Below the pieces are notes generated by a model. The model saw only the letters and a program-made list of their open reading frames with translations. It had not been told where the DNA came from and did no database searches. A stretch of DNA of 33,977 bases, taken from Dehalococcoidia bacterium. GTDB taxonomy: Bacteria; Chloroflexota; Dehalococcoidia; SM23-28-2; WHTN01. The DNA lies in contig WHTN01000017.1 in the NCBI GenBank assembly GCA_009377715.1, positions 1-33,977 of the forward strand. The letters run 5' to 3'. Shown one piece after another: positions 14,343 through 22,953 of the stretch. How positions within the stretch are numbered: position 1 is the first letter of the stretch; every line of letters begins with the position of its first letter. A program made the translations under genes and the position numbers.

Positions 14343-15505
14343 TGGCCGGTGTTCAGGGGCAACCTGGCGACTACGCGAAAGCCGCCATCGGGTCGCGGCC
14401 CCGCTTCGACCACGCCGCCGAGGGCAGCCGCCCGCTCCTGCATGCCGAGGATGCCCTTACCGATGCCGTCTTGTAGGGTGGCGCCGCGGCCGTAGTCGTC
14501 GATCTGTAGGGTGAGTTCTCGCTCATCGCGCGTTATGTGGATAGCCGCAGTAGTCTGCCCGGCGTGCTTCAGTATGTTGGTCAGCGCTTCCTGCACGATG
14601 CGAAAAGCTGTTAGATCTAGGCTGGCGGGCAGCCCGTGCAGATCGCCCGTGATCTCCGTGTGTACCTGTAGACCGGCCGTTTCCGCGCGGGAGATCAGCT
14701 CGTCGAGCCGGGCCAAGCTCGGGGACGGCGAGCGCAGCGCCTCCTGGTCGACTTGCCGCAGCATATCGAGCACCGATCTTATCTCGCGTAGAGTGTCTTT
14801 GCTAACGTCCTTGATCGCGGAAAGAGCCGTCCTCGCCTGTTCGGGCCGTTCGTCTATGAGGTGCAAAGCGACGCCGGCCTGCACGTTGATTAGGGATATA
14901 TTGTGAGCCAGAACGTCGTGCAGTTCCCGGGCTATCTGCAGCCGCTCTTCGCTTATGTGGCGACGAGTCTCCTCCTGGCGAATTCGCTCGGATTCTATAG
15001 AACGTTCTCGGCGCACCCGAGCGAACTCCGCTACGGCGCCGAGCAGGAGCAGCCAGCCGCCGAGAATAAGTATCGCTGGTGTGCTAGGCGCTGGTTCGCT
15101 TCCAAACAAGTACGGTAGCCAGAGGAAGGACACGAACCCTGTGCAGAGCACTGTCCAAGCGATCAAACGCCGGCCGTACATCATGGATGTGAAGAGGGCG
15201 AGAATCAAAGCGAGGAAGATCGGCCCGCGCGGATAGTCGAGGACCCAGTAGAGCAGCGTTGCAATCTTGGTGAAGACTAGCACTCCATCCGGGTACTCTC
15301 GCCGGAACGCTAGCGCGCCCGCGCCCGCGACGAGTAAGGCGATCCCGCCGGCGTCGATGGCCCTTCGTTCGGGCTGATGCTGCCCTACAAACGAAGTCAC
15401 GACGATCTCGATAGCGGCGATAGCAAGCGCCAGCGCTATATCGAACCGCCAGTGTTCGTATCGGGCAGACCAATTTGTCCAGGGCAGTACGGCTAGGTTT
15501 CGCAT
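14339..15505 (-). CDS. Sensor histidine kinase, HisKA_3 (NarX/DesK-like) family
   Basis: The 388-residue protein has about five transmembrane helices in residues 20-160, a short coiled segment, the HisKA_3 box RLQIARELHDVLAHN (phosphorylated H196) and a C-terminal HATPase_c domain with a G-box (GKGILGMQERAAALGG). No extracytoplasmic sensor domain is visible, so it resembles intramembrane-sensing kinases that detect envelope stress or the state of the adjacent transporter. The ATG at 15505 is chosen because AGGGAGAAC precedes it; a start at 15547 would run into the operator. Confidence 0.93.
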   Translation of the reverse strand: MRNLAVLPWTNWSARYEHWRFDIALALAIAAIEIVVTSFVGQHQPERRAIDAGGIALLVAGAGALAFRREYPDGVLVFTKIATLLYWVLDYPRGPIFLALILALFTSMMYGRRLIAWTVLCTGFVSFLWLPYLFGSEPAPSTPAILILGGWLLLLGAVAEFARVRRERSIESERIRQEETRRHISEERLQIARELHDVLAHNISLINVQAGVALHLIDERPEQARTALSAIKDVSKDTLREIRSVLDMLRQVDQEALRSPSPSLARLDELISRAETAGLQVHTEITGDLHGLPASLDLTAFRIVQEALTNILKHAGQTTAAIHITRDERELTLQIDDYGRGATLQDGIGKGILGMQERAAALGGVVEAGPRPDGGFRVVARLPLNTGQ

Positions 15506-15520
15506 GTTCTCCCTAGAATA

Positions 15521-15567
15521 AGTATACGCGGATGATCGGCGGTTCAAATACTCCGCTGGGAGTATTT
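15521..15567 (-). promoter_or_regulatory. Promoter and operator A of the kinase-regulator operon
   Basis: A 9-bp inverted repeat AAATACTCC (15546-15554) and GGAGTATTT (15559-15567), centre GCTG. On the minus strand TATACT (15521-15526) is a good -10, and TTGAAC (15542-15547), 15 bases away, touches the edge of the dyad. The position suits repression or class II activation. Confidence 0.55.
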
Positions 15568-15600
15568 CGCGATTGGACGATTGCTGAAAAATTCAAAACT

Positions 15601-15700
15601 ACGTAGGGGCATGGCACGCCGTGCTCCTACGTTTTCGCCATACACTTTTAGCCATGCGTACCCTTATCGCCGTAGGGGCGCACAGCCGTACGCCCTTACG
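15601..15700. repeat. Two copies of a CGTAGGGGC-type palindromic repeat
   Basis: Copy 1 (15601-15632) has arms ACGTAGG/CCTACGT with inner GCACG-C-CGTGC. Copy 2 (15671-15700) has arms CGTAGGGGCG/CGCCCTTACG (one mismatch). They fill most of the gap between the kinase operon and the zinc-finger gene. Related pieces occur near 22986, 24199 and at the window end. Confidence 0.65.
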
Positions 15701-15784
15701 ATACGTCATCGCATAATCATTGACTTTGTGCACAGGCCGTGCGCTAGACGACATGGGCTTGTAGCTATAGGTACAAAAGCCGCG

Positions 15785-16276
15785 TTAGCGCAGTTGGTTC
15801 ACCACTACGGCGATAGCCACTGCAACCAGTACAAGCCCATCAAGGTCATTGCCGAGATTGAAGCTGCCGTTGGCGGTGTTCTCCAAGAGTCCGCGAACGA
15901 CGTAAGCGAGGATCGCCCCCGCGCCGCCGATGATCTGGAGGCCTAGGCCGCGCTTGCGGTTCGTCGCCCAGTTCACTGATGTACCGATAAGGTACCCCAG
16001 CCCTGCGCCTACCAAGATCCCGAAGATTATCCCTAGGTTGAAGGAGAAGAGGAACGACCAGAGGAACCCACCCAGCACCCCCGCCGCCGCAGAAGCGGCC
16101 ACTGCTCGCAGTAAGTACACGCCGGAAAGCTGGTACATCGGCGCGCGGTGCATACGGGCGCAGTCCGGGCAGCGCGCGCCGACTGGCGTTTGCACTAAAC
16201 AGCGCGGGCAGATTGGAATGCCACAGCGGCTACAAGCGAGTTCGGTCTCGGTATTGGGATGGCGGACGCATTGCAT
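15785..16276 (-). CDS. B-box-type zinc-finger membrane protein
   Basis: The 163-residue protein begins with a cysteine/histidine-rich finger (C3, H6, C15, C18, C23, C26, C36, C39) of the bacterial B-box type, followed by three or four transmembrane helices rich in Gly and Ala (about 50-75, 78-98, 112-130, 145-160). The same layout is known from Chloroflexota and Actinomycetota proteins of unknown function; some resemble the N-terminus of rhomboid proteases, but the rhomboid catalytic residues are not seen. There is no Shine-Dalgarno sequence before the ATG, where a purine-rich repeat begins within 10 bases. Confidence 0.7.
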   Translation of the reverse strand: MQCVRHPNTETELACSRCGIPICPRCLVQTPVGARCPDCARMHRAPMYQLSGVYLLRAVAASAAAGVLGGFLWSFLFSFNLGIIFGILVGAGLGYLIGTSVNWATNRKRGLGLQIIGGAGAILAYVVRGLLENTANGSFNLGNDLDGLVLVAVAIAVVVNQLR

Positions 16277-16283
16277 TTCGATG

Positions 16284-16340
16284 AGGAAGTAGGTAGAAGG
16301 AAGTGGGAAGAAGATAGGGCTCTTCTTTTGCCTACTTCCT
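16284..16340. repeat. Purine-rich inverted repeat / terminator-like hairpin
   Basis: AGGAAGTAGG (16284-16293) pairs with CCTACTTCCT (16331-16340), which is followed by TTTTT on the plus strand. It resembles the purine-rich hairpins at 3560 and 18015 and lies between the YmdB-PHP and zinc-finger genes, both on the minus strand. Confidence 0.55.
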
Positions 16341-16368
16341 TTTTTCCATCGTCTTAAAACCCATTGTC

Positions 16369-17985
16369 TTAAAGCCGGCCACGATCTCCCGCTAGTTCGA
16401 GGAAGCGTTCGACTGCCTCGGGCGGTAGGGGGATGTCGCCTGGGAGCTTTTCGCCGGGGCCTTGAAGCGCGTGGTAGTCGCTGCCGCCTAAGGGCAGAAT
16501 ATTGTGACGTTCGGCGGTTAGGCGAAGTCGCTCAACCTCTTCCGGCAGGTAATCTTTGTAAAATACTTCCATGCCGACCAGGCCAGCCTGGCACATCTGG
16601 TCGAGTAATGCATCCAGCCCTTGCAGTTCGCGAGGATGCGCCAGCGCAGCAAGGCCGTTCACGCTGTTTATTACGTTGACCGCCTCGATTGGGCTGAGGC
16701 GTTCTCTTTCGACGTACGCTGGACCGTTGCGACTCAAGTAAAGGTCGAAGGCCTCTTGTATCGATGCGACATGGCCTCGCTCGACCAGCGCCTGGGCAAT
16801 ATGGGGCCGGCCTACGGCGCCTTCGCCTGCGATCTCCTGCACGCGCTCCCACGAGACTGGCATTCCCAACTCGGTTAGCCTCTCCACCATCCGCACGCCC
16901 CTGTCCAGGCGCGACTCGCGGAAGTGGGCCAACGTTGCCTGGAAATCTGGGTCGTGCCAGTCCAGGAAGTAGCCGAGCACGTGGACTTCGTTACCGGGAA
17001 CGTCTGTGGAAAGCTCCACGCCGTGGATGAGGGACATCCCTGGATGCTGGCTTACCGCCTCTTCGGCTTCCGGTATGCCGTCGGTGATATCGTGGTCGGT
17101 CAGCGCCAGCCAGCGAACGCCGCGACTGGCCGCCAGGTTCACAAGCTCTGTAGGCGATAGACGGCCGTCCGAATAGGTGCTATGCGAGTGAAAATCGCCG
17201 ATGCTACCATGATCCTCCACCTGCCGGTCGACCCGCTGAATGCTCATTGCGCGTCCGGTCTTATCGTCTAACTCTATCAGCACTGAATTGAAGATCGCAG
17301 CGCCCTTATCTACCGGGTTGAAGCGCGTCGGTAGCTGAGTAAGGAAGCGTTCCATTATCGGCTCGATCTCCCAGCCGATGATCGCATCGCGCGCGCCGCA
17401 CATGCCGAGGTCGCTTACGTAGGCGGTGCCATTTGGCAAGATCCGCGTATCCGCAGTAGCTACGTGCGTATGCGTGCCCACCATGGCGCTTACGCGTCCG
17501 TCCAAGTGGAAGCCCATCGCCATCTTCTCGCTAGTGGCCTCCGCGTGCAGATCTACCATGATTATGGGTGTTTGCGGCTGGAGCACTTCGAGGGCGATAT
17601 CGGCGCCGCGAAAGGGACAGTCTACCGTAATTCCCATAAAGGTACGTCCTATGAGGTTAAGCACACCTATGCCGTTGTGTACTACGAAGCCGCGCCCCGG
17701 CACGTTCGGGGGGTAATTGTGGGGACGAATTACAGGCGCTTCGCTATCGAGGAGCTCGTACGCTTCGCGATGCTCCCAGATGTGATTGCCTGAGGTTATA
17801 ATGTCGACGCCGGAGTCGAAAAGTTCTTGCGCCGTTTTATTTGTCAGGCCGCGCCCGCCGGCTACGTTCTCGCCATTCGCTATTACGGTGTCCAGCTTAA
17901 GCTCATTTCGTAAGCCGGGCAGCACGTCTTGGACGGCTTTACGGCCGAGCTGGCCCACTATATCGCCGATCATTAGGATGCGCAA
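16369..17985 (-). CDS. YmdB-type metallophosphoesterase (TIGR00282) fused to a PHP phosphoesterase domain
   Basis: This 538-residue two-domain enzyme has a TIGR00282/YmdB dimetal phosphodiesterase at residues 1-255, with D8, E39-N40, N67-H68, H147 and H172/H174 (GTHTHV) in place. Residues about 260-538 are a PHP domain of the RNase AM/TrpH (YciV) group: H266/H268 (HSHSTYSDG), D297-H298 (LTDHD), E324, RPHIA (H395), AHP (H450) and GSDYH (D503, H505). YmdB hydrolyses 2',3'-cyclic nucleotides; TrpH-type proteins hydrolyse 3',5'-bisphosphonucleotides and trim short RNA 5' ends. Stand-alone YmdB is about 260 residues. The gene follows rny directly, with a perfect hairpin in the 82-base gap, suggesting one RNA-turnover operon. 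Confidence 0.92.
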   Translation of the reverse strand: MRILMIGDIVGQLGRKAVQDVLPGLRNELKLDTVIANGENVAGGRGLTNKTAQELFDSGVDIITSGNHIWEHREAYELLDSEAPVIRPHNYPPNVPGRGFVVHNGIGVLNLIGRTFMGITVDCPFRGADIALEVLQPQTPIIMVDLHAEATSEKMAMGFHLDGRVSAMVGTHTHVATADTRILPNGTAYVSDLGMCGARDAIIGWEIEPIMERFLTQLPTRFNPVDKGAAIFNSVLIELDDKTGRAMSIQRVDRQVEDHGSIGDFHSHSTYSDGRLSPTELVNLAASRGVRWLALTDHDITDGIPEAEEAVSQHPGMSLIHGVELSTDVPGNEVHVLGYFLDWHDPDFQATLAHFRESRLDRGVRMVERLTELGMPVSWERVQEIAGEGAVGRPHIAQALVERGHVASIQEAFDLYLSRNGPAYVERERLSPIEAVNVINSVNGLAALAHPRELQGLDALLDQMCQAGLVGMEVFYKDYLPEEVERLRLTAERHNILPLGGSDYHALQGPGEKLPGDIPLPPEAVERFLELAGDRGRL

Positions 17986-18014
17986 TGAAATATGCCTTTC
18001 CGTGGTGAGAAAAG

Positions 18015-18062
18015 GAAGGAGGAAGAGAGAAGGAAGCTTGCTTCCTTCTCTCTTCCTCCTTC
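18015..18062. repeat. Perfect 23-bp hairpin between rny and the YmdB-PHP gene
   Basis: Purine arm 18015-18037 and pyrimidine arm 18040-18062 are exact reverse complements with a two-base centre. The arms contain AAGGAGG and AGAGAAGGAAG. In the rny transcript it would fold just six bases after the stop codon and could act as a processing site, a partial terminator or a 3' stabiliser. No U run follows. Confidence 0.8.
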
Positions 18063-18067
18063 ACCAT

Positions 18068-19573
18068 TTACTTCGCGTAATCTATCGCTCTTGTTTCTCG
18101 GAGAACGGTTACTTTTATCTGGCCTGGGTATTCCAAATTTTCTTCTATCTTTTTACTTATCTCGCGAGCCAAACGATTGGCCCCGAGATCGTCGACGTCG
18201 TCTGGTTTCACCATGATGCGAATTTCGCGTCCCGCCTGGATAGCGAACGCCTTTTCGACGCCGGTAAAGCTCGTAGCGATCGATTCAAGGGCTTCGAGTC
18301 GTTTGATGTAGTACTCGAGCGACTCGCGCCGGGCGCCTGGACGGCTGCCACTGATAGCGTCGGCTACGATGGTCAGGAGCGACTCGGCCGTGCTCGGCTC
18401 CTCTTCTTCGTGGTGGGCAGCGATGCAGTGGACTACCGACTGGTTCATGCCGTAACGGCGGGCCAGGTCAGCGCCGATCATCGCGTGTGTGCCTTCCATT
18501 TCGAAGTCTACCGACTTGCCGAGGTCGTGCAGTAGGCCGCCGCGCCGGGCGATCTCGATGTCCGCGTTCGTCTCGTGAGCGATGAGTACCGCCAGCCTCG
18601 ACGTTTCGACCGCGTGCTGCAACTGGTTTTGCCCGTAGCTGGTCCTGTACCTTAGCCGTCCGAGGAGTTTTATTATCTCGGGGTGAAGGCCAGGGCATTC
18701 GGCGTCTATAGCGGCCTGTTCGCCCGCTTCCCGGATGGAGACGTCAACCTCTTTACGGGCCTTTTCGATCATTTCTTCGATGCGTGCCGGATGGATGCGT
18801 CCATCCATCACTAGTTTCGTCAGAGCGACGCGTGCCGTTTCCCGTCTTATTGGGTCGAAACAGGATAGGCTTACGGCATCTGGAGTATCATCGATGATAA
18901 CATCAACGCCGGTGATAGCTTCGAAGGCGCGGATGTTACGACCCTCACGGCCGATTATCCGACCCTTCAGTTCGTCGCTCGGCAGAGGTACTACCGAGAC
19001 GGTGGTCTCGCCTACGACGTCGGTTGTGAGGCGTTGCATGCTTGTGACCAGGATGTCCCTGGCGCGGTGGTCGGCTTCGACCTTAAGCTCAGCTTCAACC
19101 TGGCGCAGGCGGCGATTGGCATCCTCGCGTAGTTCGGTCTCTAGCTCGGACATCAGTATCTGTCGGGCCTCTTGGGCTGTAAGAGACGCTATACGTTCGA
19201 TCTCTTGCCTTCGTTGAGCTTGCAACTCTTCCGCGCGCGTGCGCGTGGTTTCTATTTCCCGCTCTTTTTCGCCCAATGATCGCTCGCGACGCTCTAGAGT
19301 CTCCGAGCGTCTATCGAGGTTTTCATCTTTTTGGTTGATGCGGCGCTCTTGGCGTTGTAATTCGGATTGACGCTCTCGGAGATCGGCCTCCATTTGCGTT
19401 CTTAGCCGCAACGCTTCTTCCTTGCCTTCTAAAAGCGTCTCTTTGCGCTTCTGTTCGGCGTTGGCGATTATCTGCTCTGCTTCAACACGGGCCGCTTCTG
19501 AAGCTTGGCGAGCGCTTTTACCGGTCAGAGCGCTTATTAGGGAAGACAGTCCTGAGAACAGCTGTTGGAACGT
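18068..19573 (-). CDS. rny: Ribonuclease Y
   Basis: RNase Y, an endonuclease that starts mRNA decay. It has a long charged coiled coil (to about residue 175), KH domain with GRIIGREGRNIR (204-215) and HD domain with H320, H349-D350 (GLLHDLGKS). Family-typical coil sequence (AEQIIANAEQ, then LLEGKEEALRLR) continues upstream of the first canonical start (TTG at 19411), so translation must begin earlier. GAGGTGA is followed after six bases by ACG at 19573, my best guess, giving 501 residues. An in-frame ATG at 19588 is followed two codons later by TGA. No N-terminal membrane helix is seen, only an amphipathic FQQLFSGLSSLISALTG, unlike most RNase Y proteins. Confidence 0.93.
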   Translation of the reverse strand, partial: TFQQLFSGLSSLISALTGKSARQASEAARVEAEQIIANAEQKRKETLLEGKEEALRLRTQMEADLRERQSELQRQERRINQKDENLDRRSETLERRERSLGEKEREIETTRTRAEELQAQRRQEIERIASLTAQEARQILMSELETELREDANRRLRQVEAELKVEADHRARDILVTSMQRLTTDVVGETTVSVVPLPSDELKGRIIGREGRNIRAFEAITGVDVIIDDTPDAVSLSCFDPIRRETARVALTKLVMDGRIHPARIEEMIEKARKEVDVSIREAGEQAAIDAECPGLHPEIIKLLGRLRYRTSYGQNQLQHAVETSRLAVLIAHETNADIEIARRGGLLHDLGKSVDFEMEGTHAMIGADLARRYGMNQSVVHCIAAHHEEEEPSTAESLLTIVADAISGSRPGARRESLEYYIKRLEALESIATSFTGVEKAFAIQAGREIRIMVKPDDVDDLGANRLAREISKKIEENLEYPGQIKVTVLRETRAIDYAK

Positions 19574-19753
19574 TCTATCTCACCTCATTTCTATAATAAT
19601 TTCTTTCAGTCGATTGACCCAGGTTTATGACGGCGATAGAATACCGCAGTTTCATCATACGAGCGCCCGAAATCCAGTGTCAAGGAACGTAAGCGCCCGT
19701 ACATCGTTTCGATCAAGCAGCTTTTAGCGCTTCTACGAGCCAGCGTGGCTCGC

Positions 19754-19782
19754 TTGTATCGCCTAGCCTGTGGTGCTAGACT
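19754..19782 (+). promoter_or_regulatory. Promoter of the PAC2 gene
   Basis: TTGTAT (19754-19759), 17-base spacer, TAGACT (19777-19782) preceded by TGC (extended -10). The start site would be near 19789, ten bases before the ATG, which supports the 19799 start. Confidence 0.55.
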
Positions 19783-19798
19783 GCAATTAGGTAGATTT

Positions 19799-20680
19799 AT
19801 GGAAGGGTTGAATCTCTTTAATACCCCTGCTTTGCAGGAACCCACAATGGTAGCAGCGTTTGCGGGATGGCCCGATGCTCATGAAGGGGCTAGTTACGCT
19901 GTGCGTTACCTAATTCGCGAGCTTAAAGCTGAACGTATTGCGGAGATCGATCCGGAAGTATATTACGATTTCACCCAGGTGCGCCCTGTGACTCGCATGA
20001 ATGAACAGGGAGAACGCTCTATCACCTGGCCGACGAACGAGTTTTACTATAGAGCAAGCGACGAGACGCTATCTAAAGACCTAGTATTTTTCGTGGGAAT
20101 AGAGCCAAACTTACGCTGGCGCTCCTTCACGAGCGCATTGATGCACGTAATTCAGGAATGTGGCGTAAAGATGGTCATTAGCCTCGGCGCTCTTCTGGAT
20201 GCCGTGCCGCATACGCGAGAGGTTAAGGTCACTGGCTCCAGTCCCGATAGGAAACTGCGGCGGGGCCTTGGTCTGCGTGGGTCTACCTACCAAGGACCTA
20301 CAGGCATAACCTCTGCTTTGATGGAGGCCTGCCAGCGTGCCGAAATCCCGTTCGCCAGCATCTGGGGTCACTCGCCGCACTATCTCCAAGTCGTCCAGAA
20401 CCCCAAAGTAAGCTATGCCCTGCTTACCCGCCTGAACGAGATCTTGGGCACCGATTTCGAACTGGACAACTTGCGCTCCTCCGGAGCGACCTTCGAGAAG
20501 GAGCTGCAAGACGTAATGGCCCAGAATACGGACTTGAATTCATACATAAACCGCCTGGAGCAAGACTACGACTCTTCGTTCAGTGTGCAGACGCCGCAAG
20601 AGATGCCCAGCCCGGAAGCCATCGTGCAAGAGCTCGAAGAGTTCTTGAGACAGCAACGTCCCCAAAGCCCTTCCGACTAG
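19799..20680 (+). CDS. PAC2 family (proteasome assembly chaperone 2-like) protein
   Basis: The 293-residue protein follows the PAC2 pattern: MVAAFAGWPDAHEGASYAVRYL near the start, a middle FFVGIEPNLRWRSFTSAL, LGALLDAVPHTREVKVTG, and YQGPTGITSALMEACQRAEIP followed by WGHSPHYL. In Actinomycetota and Chloroflexota these proteins are common; some belong to the ATP-grasp/proteasome neighbourhood, but the role in bacteria without a proteasome is unknown. The C-terminus is an acidic, probably coiled tail. ATG at 19799 (AGGTAG before it) is preferred over the longer frame from 19745, whose start lies upstream of the promoter. Confidence 0.85.
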   Translation: MEGLNLFNTPALQEPTMVAAFAGWPDAHEGASYAVRYLIRELKAERIAEIDPEVYYDFTQVRPVTRMNEQGERSITWPTNEFYYRASDETLSKDLVFFVGIEPNLRWRSFTSALMHVIQECGVKMVISLGALLDAVPHTREVKVTGSSPDRKLRRGLGLRGSTYQGPTGITSALMEACQRAEIPFASIWGHSPHYLQVVQNPKVSYALLTRLNEILGTDFELDNLRSSGATFEKELQDVMAQNTDLNSYINRLEQDYDSSFSVQTPQEMPSPEAIVQELEEFLRQQRPQSPSD

Positions 20681-20745
20681 CGTCGCTAGCGCATTCTTCT
20701 CTCCCCCGCGCCCTTCATTTCGCATAGCTTTGTGCGAATTCGGCA

Positions 20746-20754
20746 TGATATAAT
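20746..20754 (+). promoter_or_regulatory. Extended -10 promoter of the NHL-repeat gene
   Basis: TGATATAAT, a perfect -10 with the TGn extension. GGGAGG then lies seven bases before ATG 20807. Confidence 0.55.
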
Positions 20755-20806
20755 CTGCCGCAAAAGCCGGGCGGCCATTAGGCGGCGGCTCCTGGGAGGC
20801 ATACCT

Positions 20807-22953
20807 ATGTTAGCAGCGATGATACGCAGTCCCTGGCGGACGCTGGGCGTCCTAGCAGCGGGGGGTTGCTGGCGGCCCTGATCGCCGTTTCGCCAGTGGA
20901 GGCGCTGCCGGACGACGATATAGCGGACATCGTTTTTGGCCAGGATGGGAACCTCGCAGCGCGAGAGTGCAACAATGGAGGTATCTCTGCGTCCTCTCTC
21001 TGCGAGCCCTTTGGCGTGACGGTGGATGGCGATGGTAACGTATACATGGCGGACACGATTAACAATCGGGTGCTCGTCTACCTGAACGTCGGAGGCGTAG
21101 TGGATGACATTGCAGACGTAGTGTTCGGCCAGGCGGACTTCACGTCCCGGATCTGCAACGAAAATCCTAGCGCCGATACCCTTTGCAGCCCGGTGGGCCT
21201 GTATGTGGCGGATCAGCTCAACGACCGGGTGCTGGTCTACGAAGACCCGATTGACCATAGATCGCACGGCCGACTTTGCATTCGGCCAGCCGGACTTCGA
21301 GTCCGGGATCTGCAACCGGGGGCAGGCGTTGGTTCACCCCCTGACGATGACACCCTCTGCTTCCCGGTGGGTGTGGCGGTGGATGGCGATGGTAACGTAT
21401 ACGTGGCGGACTACAACAATAATCGCGTGCTAGTGTACTTCGACCCGCTTAGCGAAGACCTACACGCCACAACGGCCGACCTCGTGTTCGGGCAGGCAGA
21501 CTTCACGTCCGGGATATGCAACCGGGGGGCAGGCGTTGGTTCACCCCCAGACGATGACACCCTTTGCGGACCGACTGATGTGGCGTTGGACGCAGGCGGT
21601 CGTCTGTACGTATCTGACAGGGACAATCACCGGGTGCTGATATACGAGGAACCACTCAGCGGTAACGGCGCTGCCACAGCGGACATCGTTTTCGGCCAGA
21701 ATGGAGACTTCACGACGGCGGTCTGTAACAAAGGTGGGTCTGTCACCGCCAATACTCTCTGTCATCCGTTCGGGGTCGACGTAGACATTGATGCCAACCT
21801 CTACGTGTCGGACTCTAACAATCATCGTGTGCTCGTCTATCTCGATATGCTAGTGGCACCGCCGGACACCACCGCTGATTTCGTCTTCGGCCAAAATGGG
21901 AACCTCGCAGCGCAAGAGTGCAGAAATGGAGGTATCTCTGCGTTCTCTCTCTGCGAGCCCCTTGGCGTGGCGGTGGACGGTGACGGCAATCTCTACGTGG
22001 CGGACCGGGCCAACCACCGGGCGCTGGTGTATCTGGAGAAGAGCCCGCGGGCGACCTACTGGCAGTGCTTCAACCTTACGGACGGCGACGACCCCAAGCG
22101 CTCGCTGACCCTCTCGACGGAGTTCGGGGACGATAGCGTCGTCGTGCGCCGAGCGACCCGCCTCTGCGAGACGGCGACCAAGAACGGCGGGGGTATCGTG
22201 ACCCCTGAGTTCTACCTGTGCTACACCATAACGGGCGGCATGGACCCCAAAGCGAACGTAACGCTTGAGACCGGTAACTTCGGCGAGGATGAGGTCGTGG
22301 TGCGCGCCTCGACGACTATGTGCGAGTCGGCGCAGAAGAAAGTCAACGGGAACTATGTGGGTAGCCTTTTGCGGCCATCGCAGCAGTGCTTCAACCTTAC
22401 CGGGGGCATGGATCCTAAGGCGAACGTGACCTTGGAGACGGATAACTTTGGTGAGGACGGGGTCGTAGTACGGGCGTCGAGCCTAATGTGTGCCGGGGCC
22501 GTAGTCGGCGGTGGCGATCTGGAAGAGACGCGGCGGCAGTGCTTCAATCTTACGGGCGGTATAGACCCGAACAGCATGGTGGAGTTGCGGACGGAGCGCC
22601 ATGGCGAGGACACCGTACGAGTGCGTGCGGCTACGATTATGTGCGAGGGCGCCACACCCAACCAGCCACCGGTAGCGGAGGATGATTCTTACGGCCCGTT
22701 CGACTGTAACATCAACGTATCTGCACCTGGGGTATTGGCCAACGACCACGATCCTGACAACAGGCCGCTGCCGCTCACGGTCGAACTAGTGGACGATTCG
22801 TTCTTAGGCACCCTCACCCTCAACCCTGATGGGAGCTTTTCTTACTCGAGTGGGTCTGTTGAAATAGAGGACGGTTTCACCTATCGGGCGTTTGACGGCG
22901 CCGACTACTCTAACGTAGCGATCGTGACTCTATCGGGGATATGTCTATCGTAA
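20807..22953 (+). pseudogene. Secreted NHL-repeat / Cys-repeat surface protein, frameshifted
   Basis: Promoter, GGGAGG and ATG 20807 begin a signal peptide (MIRSPWRTLGVLAAGG) that leaves frame in a G6 run (20860-20865). The remainder is read in the frame of TTG 20866. One more G would join them. Six NHL-type units of about 55-75 residues follow (FGQ..C....LC.P.GVAVDGDGNLYVAD..NHRVLVY), suggesting a six-bladed propeller. Unit 2 lacks eight residues. Unit 3 is out of frame from about 21262 and returns at a G5 run (21318-21322) that is G6 in unit 4. Four repeats of about 45 residues follow (QCFNLTGGMDPKANVTLET, ending MCE), perhaps DUF7450-like, then one cadherin-like VLANDHDPD domain. It may be read from TTG without its signal peptide. 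Confidence 0.75.
20946..21979 (+). repeat. Near-identical DNA blocks inside the NHL gene
   Basis: The segments 20946-21028 and 21898-21979 (units 1 and 6) are almost identical at DNA level, as are parts of units 3 and 4 (about 21310-21355 and 21516-21563). Recombination or conversion between them can explain the deletion and indels. Confidence 0.65.

Noticed and set aside
17786-18535. Plus-strand 249-residue frame across the rny-YmdB-PHP junction
   Set aside because: It spans the 3' end of rny, the hairpin and the 5' end of the YmdB-PHP gene in antisense; no coding character.
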